NCBI GenBank assembly: GCA_964561545.1
Contig: CAZLQF010000060.1
Span: forward strand, 1 to 6,930
DNA from: CAZLQF01 sp964561545
GTDB lineage: Bacteria; Bacteroidota; Bacteroidia; CAILMK01; CAYYUA01
Reading direction: 5' to 3'
DNA: 6,930 bases
This document shows, piece by piece, positions 1-6,341 of the stretch. The translations under genes were made by a program, and so were the position numbers. Every line of letters starts with the position of its first letter. Position 1 is the first letter of the stretch. The notes beneath the pieces were generated by a model. It saw only the letters and a program-made list of their open reading frames with translations. It was not told the origin of the DNA and did not search any database.

Positions 1-2657
1 ACGGCGGGCACCGGGCTCCGGCCGGCCATGTTTGCCGTCACGAACATGACCGGCTTCAGGTTTTTGTGGTAAATGGTCTGCGATCGCCTGGTTTCCCGTA
101 CCGATCCCAGTTCCGAAAGCGGGACAAGCGTTCCGTCCTGCGATCGGATGCGAATGGACGTCAGGTCGTTGCGGGACGTCCGCAACCGCCGGGGAAGCCG
201 GACCATGATCTGTCGGGGCGAACGCTCGCCCCGGACGTGAACGGTACCGGCCGACGTTCCGTTCAGGACCGTCCGCAGGGTCCGGGTGATTCGATCCTGG
301 GAGATGCCGTGCAGGCGTACCTTTGCGCGGTCCACCTCAAAATAAAGTTTCTTCTGAGGCGCTTCAATTCGATCATCGACGTCCACCACACCCTCAACTT
401 GTTTAAACCGTTCCCGGACCGTCGTTGATTTGTTCACGATCTGATCGTAGGAGCTGCCCGTGGGACCGTACACGACGCCCACCACGGTGGACATCACCGG
501 AGGTCCGGGCGGCACCTCGATGATCTTGATGTTTGCTCCGTCGTACTCGCTCTCGATCTGTTCAATTTTTTTGCGCATTCGAAGGGCAATCTGGTGGGAC
601 TGCTGCTGTCGCTGTTCCTTCGGCAAAAAGTTGATGCGTACGTCCGCCTGGTGGCGTTGTTTCCGCATGTAGTAGCGACGCATCAACCCGTTAAAATCGA
701 CGGGAGAAGGGGTTCCCACGTATGATTCGTAGTCGGAGACCTCATTCATCGACGACAGGTATTGTTCGACGTCACGAACCACGGCATCCGTTTCCTCCAG
801 CGGTGTGCCTTCCGGCATGTCCACAAGCACCTGCAGTTCGTCATTGTTGTCAAACGGAAGCATTTTTACCGGAACGTAACCGGAAAACGGCAACCAGAGG
901 GCTCCCAGAAACAGAATAAAGATCAAACCAAGGAAAGCGGCGGAGTGAAATGAGGTCTTTGTCAGAAAACCAAACACCGCTTTATATAGCGGATACCGGA
1001 TGGAATCTTTGACGTCCTCCGTTTCCGTGCCTTCATCTTCGACCCCCTTCATCAGGTGATAAGCAACCCACGGCGTCACGAGAACGGAGATGACCAGCGA
1101 GGTAATCAGGGCGACTGGAACGATAAACGCCGTTGGACCCATGTACTGGCCCATCATACCGGTAATAAAAAACAGCGGAAAGAAAGCAAAGCAGCTCGTG
1201 ATGGTCACAATTGTGATGGGGGGGCGGATCTCCTTGACGGCGGACAGCACCGCCTGTATCGTCTTTTCGTTGCCCAACCGGATATGTCGATAGATGTTTT
1301 CCACGTCGACAATCGGATCGTCGACGAGCATCCCCAGGGAAAGCACCAGTGCGAACAGGGTGACCCGGTTAATCGTGTATCCGAACATCATGGCCAGAAA
1401 CAGTGTGATGGCCATGGTCATGGGCACCGCCACGGCCACCGCGAGCGCTTCGCGAAAACCAAGGACGAACACCAGCAGAATAATGATGGTGGCCAGTGCG
1501 GTAAGCAGGTGATTCAGCAGTTCATTCACCTTGTGATCCGCCGTCTCCCCGTAGTTCCGCGTGATGGTCACCGCCGTATCGGAGGGAATGGTCTCTTCCT
1601 TCATCTCCTGGACTTTCTCTTTCAGCTGCTCAGCCACGTGAACGGAATTGGACCCCGGCCGTTTGGCAACAGCCAGAGCGACCTGGTTGAAGGTCTTCCC
1701 GGGATTCAGGTCGGATCCTCCACGCTTTTCGAACAGATCTGAGCCAACGATGGTTTCGGAATGGTCAAGGGCCGGCCCGAATCCGATTCTCGAATAGTGT
1801 TCCGGTTCCCCCGGACCGTAATTGAGGTCCGCCACATCCCGCAGGTACACGGGACGGTCCGCGTTTGCCCGGATGACAATGTTTCGTACCTCCTCCTCCG
1901 ACCGGAGATAGGGACCGGTTTCAAAAATGATCGACGAGTTGGATGTTGTGATCTCTCCGCTAACCAGGTTGGCGTTCATGCCGCGAATGGCCTTCTTGAC
2001 CTGAAGCGGGGTGACGCTGTACGCCGACAGGTGTCCGGGTTTGAGGTGAACTGTGACCTGCCGGTCCCGTCCCCCGATGATTCGGGATCGACCGGTGTTC
2101 GACACCTCCCGGAGTTTATCTTTCGTTTCCTCGGCAATCCGCCGCAGGTCCGAAACCGTGTAATTCTCCTGTGGAGCCCAGAACGAAAACGTCACAATGG
2201 GCACGTCATCGATGTCCCGCGGCTTCATCGTCCACCCCGAAACGAGGTCCGGCGCTCGATCTTCCCGGGACATGAGTTTATCCCACAGCTTCACCAGGCT
2301 CTGCGTCTTCTCCTCGCCCACTTCGAACTTCACGGTCACCACCGATTGTCCCCGGGACGACGAGGAGTATACATCGTCCACCCCTTCAATCTCCCACAGA
2401 AACGATTCGAGAGGGTCCGTGACCAGGTTTTCGACCTCCTCCGGCGATGCTCCGGGAGCGGACACAAACACATCAGCCGCCGGCACCTCTACTTCCGGAT
2501 CCTCCCGGCGATCCATAAGCAGGACCGTTGCCACGCCCAGCACCATGGAGAAAATGATCAGAAGCAACGGCAGACGGGAGGTGAGAAATGTCGCGGCGAT
2601 TCGTGTAATGACGCCCCAATCGTCTTTGTACTCGAGTTGTTTCTCCTCTCGTTGCAT
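1..2657 (-). CDS. RND efflux transporter permease subunit (HAE-1/AcrB-like), C-terminus cut by window edge
   Basis: Inner-membrane proton-driven pump of a tripartite efflux system. I read 885 codons in one uninterrupted frame from ATG at 2657 to the left edge; family members are usually a little over 1000 residues, so roughly the last fifth is missing. Visible in order: a short cytoplasmic N-terminus, TM1 (about 29-47), the periplasmic motif RREDPEVEVPAADVFVS just after it, the first porter domain, TM2-TM4 (about 386-455), TM5-TM6 (about 482-533), TM7 and the second porter domain. The latter includes PPGPPVMSTVVGVVYGP and, at the edge, TIYHKNLKPVMFVT. TM4 carries SLGMLVDDPIVDVENIY with the Asp pair D446/D447, equivalent to the proton-relay aspartates of AcrB. 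This is the drug/organic type, not the CzcA metal type. The start lies 8 bases after the adaptor stop. The only SD-like string (GGGGAG) is about 14 bases upstream, so coupling to the adaptor is likely. Substrate unknown. The TM10 relay residues lie outside the window. Confidence 0.95.
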   Translation of the reverse strand, partial: MQREEKQLEYKDDWGVITRIAATFLTSRLPLLLIIFSMVLGVATVLLMDRREDPEVEVPAADVFVSAPGASPEEVENLVTDPLESFLWEIEGVDDVYSSSSRGQSVVTVKFEVGEEKTQSLVKLWDKLMSREDRAPDLVSGWTMKPRDIDDVPIVTFSFWAPQENYTVSDLRRIAEETKDKLREVSNTGRSRIIGGRDRQVTVHLKPGHLSAYSVTPLQVKKAIRGMNANLVSGEITTSNSSIIFETGPYLRSEEEVRNIVIRANADRPVYLRDVADLNYGPGEPEHYSRIGFGPALDHSETIVGSDLFEKRGGSDLNPGKTFNQVALAVAKRPGSNSVHVAEQLKEKVQEMKEETIPSDTAVTITRNYGETADHKVNELLNHLLTALATIIILLVFVLGFREALAVAVAVPMTMAITLFLAMMFGYTINRVTLFALVLSLGMLVDDPIVDVENIYRHIRLGNEKTIQAVLSAVKEIRPPITIVTITSCFAFFPLFFITGMMGQYMGPTAFIVPVALITSLVISVLVTPWVAYHLMKGVEDEGTETEDVKDSIRYPLYKAVFGFLTKTSFHSAAFLGLIFILFLGALWLPFSGYVPVKMLPFDNNDELQVLVDMPEGTPLEETDAVVRDVEQYLSSMNEVSDYESYVGTPSPVDFNGLMRRYYMRKQRHQADVRINFLPKEQRQQQSHQIALRMRKKIEQIESEYDGANIKIIEVPPGPPVMSTVVGVVYGPTGSSYDQIVNKSTTVRERFKQVEGVVDVDDRIEAPQKKLYFEVDRAKVRLHGISQDRITRTLRTVLNGTSAGTVHVRGERSPRQIMVRLPRRLRTSRNDLTSIRIRSQDGTLVPLSELGSVRETRRSQTIYHKNLKPVMFVTANMAGRSPVPA

Positions 2658-2665
2658 TGGTTTTT

Positions 2666-3584
2666 TTACCGCTCCCCGTCAATCAAGATCTGTTCCCCGG
2701 CGGTGAGGCCCGACAGGATTTCCGTACGGTCGTCGTGCGACCGTCCGGTCTTTACGTGTCGAAGCTGGATCTGATTCTCGTTTTTCACCCGGACCATCTC
2801 CAACTGTCCCTTTTGTTCGATCGCTCCGGTCGGAACAAGGAGCGTTGTTCGGGTTCCGATTGACGTATTCATTCGAGCATACACACCCGGTTTGATCCCG
2901 TTTCGGGACGGAATCCGCACCTTGACCCGAACGGTCCGGCTCCGCTGATCCGCCACGGGTGTGATTTCGTAGACCGTGCCCTGAACCGTCCGTCCCACGT
3001 ACGGAAAGTCCACCTCCGTCGTGTCCCCGTTTTCAATATGACCGACGTCCGAACCGGGTACGTGGATGTCAGCCCGCAGCCGATCCGGATCGTGGACGGA
3101 CAGTAAGGGGACCCCCGGTCGCGCCAGATCCCCCGGATCCGCCATCCGGTCCCCAACCACCCCGGAAAACGGAGCGCGTATCGTTGCCCAGCGCAGGGCT
3201 TCTCGAGCCTCTTCAATCTGTTCGTTCGCCTGTTCAATCCGGGCGTCAAGCGACGCTTTTNNNNNNNNNNNNNNNNNNNNNNNNNNNNNNNNNNNNNNNN
3301 NNNNNNNNNNNNNNNNNNNNNNNNNNNNNNNNNNNNNNNNNNNNNNNNNNNNNNNNNNNNCGGGACACAACCGTACCCGGCCAGGACCGGTGTATCGGCA
3401 CCTGCTCGTGTTCCACCGTGATTGTTTGTGTCCCTTCCGGAATCTGTTCGTCCTCGAGCTTGATCTGGCCAGGCGCTTTCCGTTCCTGAAACAGCATGCC
3501 CCGCGCCCACAGAAGCACAAGCAGAAACAAACCAATGGCCACAATCCCGCCAACACTCTTTTTCAGGAGATCCAGTATGTTCAT
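2666..3584 (-). CDS. RND periplasmic adaptor (membrane fusion protein, HlyD/AcrA family), interrupted by an assembly gap
   Basis: Links the RND permease to the outer-membrane channel. The N-terminal piece (74 residues, ATG at 3584) has a short basic start, one membrane anchor (about residues 11-27) and a periplasmic stretch ending TVEHEQVPIHRSWPGTVVS, the lead-in to the first half of the lipoyl domain. The gap removes that half-domain and most of the alpha-hairpin. The C-terminal piece (197 residues, 3259 to stop at 2666) resumes in the returning helix (KASLDARIEQANEQIEEA). It continues through the second lipoyl half (WATIRAPFSGVVGDRMADPG), the beta-barrel and the membrane-proximal domain (LVPTGAIEQKG, TEILSGLTAGEQILI). 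The ATG overlaps the TolC stop as ATGA and has a strong AAGGAGG ten bases upstream. The two halves lie in frames that 100 Ns cannot join, so the drawn gap length is wrong or the gene is broken inside it. I favour an intact gene. Confidence 0.9.
3261..3360. other. Assembly gap (100 Ns)
   Basis: Exactly 100 consecutive Ns inside the adaptor gene, a size commonly used as a scaffold placeholder. The 5' part of the adaptor leaves 2 bases of a codon at the gap and the 3' part starts with 1 base, so an intact reading frame needs a gap length divisible by 3, which 100 is not. Typical adaptor length suggests that more than 100 bases are really missing. Confidence 0.97.
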
Positions 3585-5107
3585 TGTTTGATGTCCTCCT
3601 TCAACAGTTCACCGGTTGCTCGTTTTAAATTGTTTCTCGAAATATACACATCGTACACCGCGCTCTGGTGTCGGGACCGCGCTTCCGACAGGTCCGCCTC
3701 GGCTTCCAGAAATCGGGTAACGGGAACGGCTCCCTCCCGGTACTGTGACCGAACCATCCGCAGGGCCTCCTGAGCGGATTCCACGGAGGTTCGTGTCACC
3801 TCCAGTTGCGACAGATCGTTTCGTAAGGCCACCCTCGCGTTCCGGACTTCCTTTTGAATCATTAATCTTGTTTTTCTCTGCCGGGTCATGCCTTCCCGTA
3901 CGTTGTGTCGAGCCTCCCGGGCCTTCTCCTGGGCGCGAAATCCGCTGAAGAGGTCGTAGCTCAACTCTATGCCCAGCGTCCAGCTGTACTTATCGTCCGT
4001 GTAATCGAGCTGGTAATGGTCATGTCCGTACGCCCCGAACGCCTGTAATTCGGGGTAATAATCGCCCTGCGCCTCCAGCAGTTTTCGTTTCCGAGCTTCA
4101 ACCATGCTCTTCGCCCCTGCCAGTTCCGGGCGATGACGATAGGCTTTTCTCAACGCATCGTTCGAATCCGGAATGGACTCCTCCACCGTTTCGTCCTCCT
4201 TTGTTTGCACGCGAATCGAAGGGTCGCCATCCAGTCCAAGCAGTGTTTTTAACGCTGTACGTCCCTGTTCAATGGCATTTTGCGCCCGGATTTTACGCTG
4301 GCGAGTTTCGGCGACACGGACCTCCAGGGACCGTTTGTCCGATTCCAGCGCCGCTCCCTCCCGTACCTGTTTGTTCACCCGATCCAGTTGAGATTGAACG
4401 GCGTTCAACGACCCCTCCGCAATGCGCTTCTGTTCCCGGGCCTTCTGTATCTGATAAAACGCTCGAGTAATGTCGTGTATGAGTTGATTCTGTACCCCTT
4501 TCTTGCGATAGGTGCGCAGTTCAATTCGTTTTTCCGCCGCCGCCGTGCGATGGACCACCTGTCCTCCGCTGAACAGGGGATACGACAACCGTAACTCGGA
4601 CCGGTAATTCCCGGTTTCCTGCGGATCATTCACGTTTGCGGTGGGCGACAGGTTCTGCTGGGACACCTTCATAAAAAACGATTGTGCCGCCTGGTTGGTG
4701 CGTGTGTAGGAAATTCCGGAGGAGAGATGGGGATAGTACCCGGACGCTGCCTGACCGAGTTTGGCCCGTGCGATTTTGATTTTCTCAAGGGCGGAGTGGA
4801 CCTCCGGATTTCGGGAGAGACCGATCGATATTGCCTGATCCAGCGTAAGCGGCTGGTCCGGGAGGGAGGGCGGCTCACGATCATCCGTCGAGGACACACG
4901 ACGGTCCAACGAGGATTGGGAATGGGACGTATACGATGAATGGGGTGGTTCGACCCGGGTTTGATCCGGATACAAGGGATTCCCTTCGAAGCCATTTGAG
5001 GGACCCGGCCCGGAACACCCCGTGAACAGCAGGATCGAAACCCAGGCCGCCGCCAGCAGTCCGTAACGGATTAAACCGTCTTTCGTTCGATTCGGTTCAC
5101 CACTCAT
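3581..5107 (-). CDS. TolC/OprM-like outer-membrane efflux channel, predicted lipoprotein
   Basis: Outer-membrane exit duct for the adjacent RND pump; 508 residues, normal for the outer-membrane efflux protein family. The N-terminus has a basic n-region (RTKDGLIR), a hydrophobic segment (about 16-28) and a lipobox-like LLFTGC with Cys31, so it is probably a lipid-anchored channel as in OprM/NodT rather than classical TolC. The -3 position is Phe, slightly atypical. A disordered Ser/Pro-rich linker (about 32-80) follows, then two repeated helical/barrel halves. The first starts near LTLDQAISIGLSRNPEVHSA (about 86) and includes SGYYPHLSSGISYTRTNQ and LSYPLFSGGQVV. The second starts near LRKAYRHRPELAGAKSMVEA and includes GIELSYDLFSGFRAQEKAR; the matching YPLFSGG/YDLFSGF motifs mark the internal duplication. 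The start ATG overlaps the OsmC stop (ATGA) and lacks a strong SD of its own, which implies translational coupling. The end overlaps the adaptor start in the same way. Confidence 0.94.
   Translation of the reverse strand: MSGEPNRTKDGLIRYGLLAAAWVSILLFTGCSGPGPSNGFEGNPLYPDQTRVEPPHSSYTSHSQSSLDRRVSSTDDREPPSLPDQPLTLDQAISIGLSRNPEVHSALEKIKIARAKLGQAASGYYPHLSSGISYTRTNQAAQSFFMKVSQQNLSPTANVNDPQETGNYRSELRLSYPLFSGGQVVHRTAAAEKRIELRTYRKKGVQNQLIHDITRAFYQIQKAREQKRIAEGSLNAVQSQLDRVNKQVREGAALESDKRSLEVRVAETRQRKIRAQNAIEQGRTALKTLLGLDGDPSIRVQTKEDETVEESIPDSNDALRKAYRHRPELAGAKSMVEARKRKLLEAQGDYYPELQAFGAYGHDHYQLDYTDDKYSWTLGIELSYDLFSGFRAQEKAREARHNVREGMTRQRKTRLMIQKEVRNARVALRNDLSQLEVTRTSVESAQEALRMVRSQYREGAVPVTRFLEAEADLSEARSRHQSAVYDVYISRNNLKRATGELLKEDIKQ
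3595..3601 (-). promoter_or_regulatory. Ribosome binding site of the adaptor gene
   Basis: The minus strand reads AAGGAGG, ten bases before the ATG at 3584. It lies inside the 3' end of the outer-membrane channel gene and supports the overlapping ATGA start. Confidence 0.75.
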
Positions 5108-5538
5108 TGTAAGCTGACGTCCACCGGAATGCCCTGACGAACGCTCTCGGTGATGATACAGTACTCCTCAAATTGATCCCTGCATTTTTCAAGCACCTCC
5201 TGTTCGTCCTCGTCCAGGTTCGGAAGCCCAAGGTTCACCGAGATCTGCTGGATTCGCCAGTGCCCGTTCTCATTCCGTTCGATCTCGGCATGGACCTCCG
5301 TGGAACACCCTTCCAGTTCGACGTCCCGTTTTTTCATGCATAAGATCAGGCTTGCATTCAGGCAGTGTCCCACGGACGTGGCAAGAAGACGGGCCGGATT
5401 GGGTCCGTCGTTGGTTCCGTGCGGTTCCGGTTCATCGATCTCAAGCCGGTATCCCTCCGGCTCGTCGTACACGGCGGTAAATCGGTATTCCTCCTCCTGT
5501 TCAAGCGTAATATGAACATCCATTTCCGGGTCGGACAT
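5104..5538 (-). CDS. OsmC/Ohr-family thiol protein
   Basis: Small cytoplasmic protein (144 residues from the chosen ATG) with the OsmC/Ohr fold signature. Family members such as OsmC and Ohr reduce organic or inorganic hydroperoxides through a reactive cysteine pair; many YhfA-like members have no known substrate. Here the first cysteine lies in GPNPARLLATSVGHCLNASL (Cys59 from the ATG) and the second in EEYCIITESVRQGIPV (Cys127), both at family positions. Three further cysteines are present (67, 78, 119). The protein is strongly acidic, about 33 Asp/Glu against 11 Lys/Arg. The start at 5538 is fixed by GGAGG six bases upstream; an in-frame TTG two codons earlier would abut the SD. Its stop overlaps the start of the efflux channel (ATGA), so it is translated with the pump. 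Sequence alone does not separate peroxidase from another thiol role. Confidence 0.9.
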   Translation of the reverse strand: MSDPEMDVHITLEQEEEYRFTAVYDEPEGYRLEIDEPEPHGTNDGPNPARLLATSVGHCLNASLILCMKKRDVELEGCSTEVHAEIERNENGHWRIQQISVNLGLPNLDEDEQEVLEKCRDQFEEYCIITESVRQGIPVDVSLQ

Positions 5539-5544
5539 GAGCAA

Positions 5545-5549
5545 CCTCC
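5545..5549 (-). promoter_or_regulatory. Ribosome binding site deciding the OsmC-like start
   Basis: The minus strand reads GGAGG, six bases before ATG 5538. This is ideal spacing and rules out the upstream TTG codon (5544), which would touch the SD directly. Confidence 0.8.
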
Positions 5550-5589
5550 AGTTTCAATTGTGGGTTCTACAAACGTGTGTATGCGAGGA

Positions 5590-5620
5590 CCGCTGATCGA
5601 GATCGATCAGCGGATCAGCG
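5590..5620. repeat. Intergenic hairpin with a duplicated right arm
   Basis: Bases 5590-5599 and 5604-5613 form a perfect 10-bp inverted repeat (CCGCTGATCG / CGATCAGCGG) around a 4-base loop. GATCAGCG then occurs twice in tandem (5605-5612 and 5613-5620), so the left arm can pair with either copy. It lies between the DUF442 lipoprotein stop and the OsmC-like gene. In the minus-strand transcript no U-run follows, so it is not a good intrinsic terminator. An RNA processing or stabilising element that sets different levels of the first gene and the rest of the operon is possible. Confidence 0.6.
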
Positions 5621-5624
5621 AACG

Positions 5625-6224
5625 TTATTTTTCCTGCCGTTCGTTGATATACGCCCGTGCGGTCTCCTCAAGCGTGTCGGACCGAAGGCCGACCGTTTTC
5701 GCTTCGTCGAACGCATCCGTCAGCGAAACGTTGTGATCCAGCACCCGATACGGAAACCAGACGGAACCGACCCGGTTCGCGGAGGAACAGTGCAGAAGCA
5801 TCGGGCGCTCCGCGGTCCGCAGAAGTTCACGAACACGGTCGATCGCGGACGCATCCAATCCGTCCGCACCGTCAATCGGAACGTTGTAGTACGTAAAACC
5901 GAGATCTTCCACGATCTTCGCCTCGTCCATATCCGGTGTTTCGTTGTGTGGACGCAGGTTAATTACCGTTTTGATGCCCTCGTCCCTGAGCAGTTTGAAG
6001 TCGGACGCCCCGGGCTGGCTCGCCAGGTAATAGGGGCCGATTTGATGGATTCGCTTGACGTTCCCGACGTTCAACGGCTTGAGTGTGGAGGAAGCATCGA
6101 TTTCAGCGGACTCGGAGGTACGGGATTGGTTCGATGCGGGACCGCAGCTGTTCAACAGAAGCATCACCGAAAAACCGGCGATCAGAACGTACATGGTAGT
6201 TGCCGAACGGAATTGTTTGTTCAT
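5625..6224 (-). CDS. DUF442/BLH-type phosphatase- or rhodanese-like lipoprotein
   Basis: First gene of the minus-strand cluster; 199 residues from ATG 6224. The N-terminus is a lipoprotein signal: a basic n-region (MNKQFR), a hydrophobic core (about 11-24) and the lipobox LLNSC with Cys27, so the mature protein should be lipid-anchored and face the periplasm. The catalytic domain (about 57-199) resembles the DUF442/beta-lactamase-hydrolase-like and dual-specificity phosphatase fold: QIGPYYLASQPGASDF, a strand plus TVINLRP (86-92), YNVPIDGADGLD and the active-site loop LLHCSSANRVG with Cys146 and Arg151. The loop is C-x4-R, one residue shorter than the C-x5-R of true tyrosine phosphatases and the size seen in rhodaneses, so phosphatase activity is not assured; sulfur transfer is an alternative. 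Cys27 and Cys146 are the only cysteines. An in-frame ATG at 6272 would add 16 residues ahead of the signal and is less likely. No clear SD is seen. Confidence 0.85.
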   Translation of the reverse strand: MNKQFRSATTMYVLIAGFSVMLLLNSCGPASNQSRTSESAEIDASSTLKPLNVGNVKRIHQIGPYYLASQPGASDFKLLRDEGIKTVINLRPHNETPDMDEAKIVEDLGFTYYNVPIDGADGLDASAIDRVRELLRTAERPMLLHCSSANRVGSVWFPYRVLDHNVSLTDAFDEAKTVGLRSDTLEETARAYINERQEK

Positions 6225-6273
6225 GAGAGATAAAATTGTAATAAATGAAACACAAAAAGACTGATGGTGCATC

Positions 6274-6302
6274 TTGACAAAGCATCTATTTGACTATATT
6301 AT
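6274..6302 (+). promoter_or_regulatory. Sigma70-like promoter for the ArsR gene
   Basis: TTGACA (6274-6279), a 17-base spacer, then TATTAT (6297-6302). Transcription would start near 6309, giving a leader of about 33 bases before the regulator ATG. A second, weaker set (TTGACT at 6290-6295, 17 bases, TATTAA at 6313-6318) lies just downstream. Confidence 0.7.
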
Positions 6303-6330
6303 TATATATCGATATTAATATATAATCAAA
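6289..6330. promoter_or_regulatory. Putative ArsR-family operator (nested inverted repeats)
   Basis: There is a perfect 9-bp inverted repeat, ATTATATAT (6301-6309) and ATATATAAT (6318-6326), with an 8-base spacer. A wider imperfect repeat, TTTGACTATAT (6289-6299) and ATATAATCAAA (6320-6330), matches at 10 of 11 positions. Both fall over the two -10 boxes, where a dimeric ArsR repressor would block transcription in both directions. AT-rich dyads in this position are typical of ArsR-family autoregulation; which dyad is bound is not clear. Confidence 0.6.
6301..6329 (-). promoter_or_regulatory. Sigma70-like promoter for the efflux/thiol operon
   Basis: On the minus strand TTGATT (6329-6324), a 17-base spacer, then a consensus TATAAT (6306-6301). 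The start point would be near 6294, with a leader of about 70 bases to ATG 6224. Its -10 box shares two bases with the -10 box of the regulator promoter. Confidence 0.7.
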
Positions 6331-6341
6331 CGGATATTCCA

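Noticed and set aside
1056..1742. Plus-strand open frame of 228 codons, rich in His, Gln and Gly
   Set aside because: It lies exactly opposite TM2-TM6 of the RND permease; its repetitive composition mirrors the hydrophobic codons of the other strand.
2658..2668. A7 run at the adaptor stop as a programmed frameshift site joining adaptor and permease
   Set aside because: The stop codon TAA comes first, so the A-run is read after termination; an 8-base gap with reinitiation is simpler.
1761..2774. Long plus-strand open frame (337 codons) opposite the RND permease
   Set aside because: It is antisense to a well-conserved RND coding region and its translation (rich in Arg, His, Pro, Ser) resembles no protein family; a by-product of the codon bias of the real gene.
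3246..3584. A 112-residue protein spanning the N gap and ending KSVA
   Set aside because: An artefact of reading 100 Ns as real length; the frame after the gap that matches the adaptor family is a different one.
5539..5544. TTG start two codons upstream for the OsmC-like gene
   Set aside because: The GGAGG would directly abut the TTG, leaving no spacer; the ATG at 5538 has a six-base spacing.
5590..5620. Intrinsic terminator ending a unit at the DUF442 gene
   Set aside because: No U-run follows the stem in the minus-strand transcript. The T-rich stretch at 5625-5632 is on the wrong side and no plus-strand gene needs it.
6225..6272. Upstream ATG (6272) extending the DUF442 lipoprotein by 16 residues
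   Set aside because: It would place a hydrophobic stretch before the basic n-region of a good lipoprotein signal peptide, and no SD supports it.
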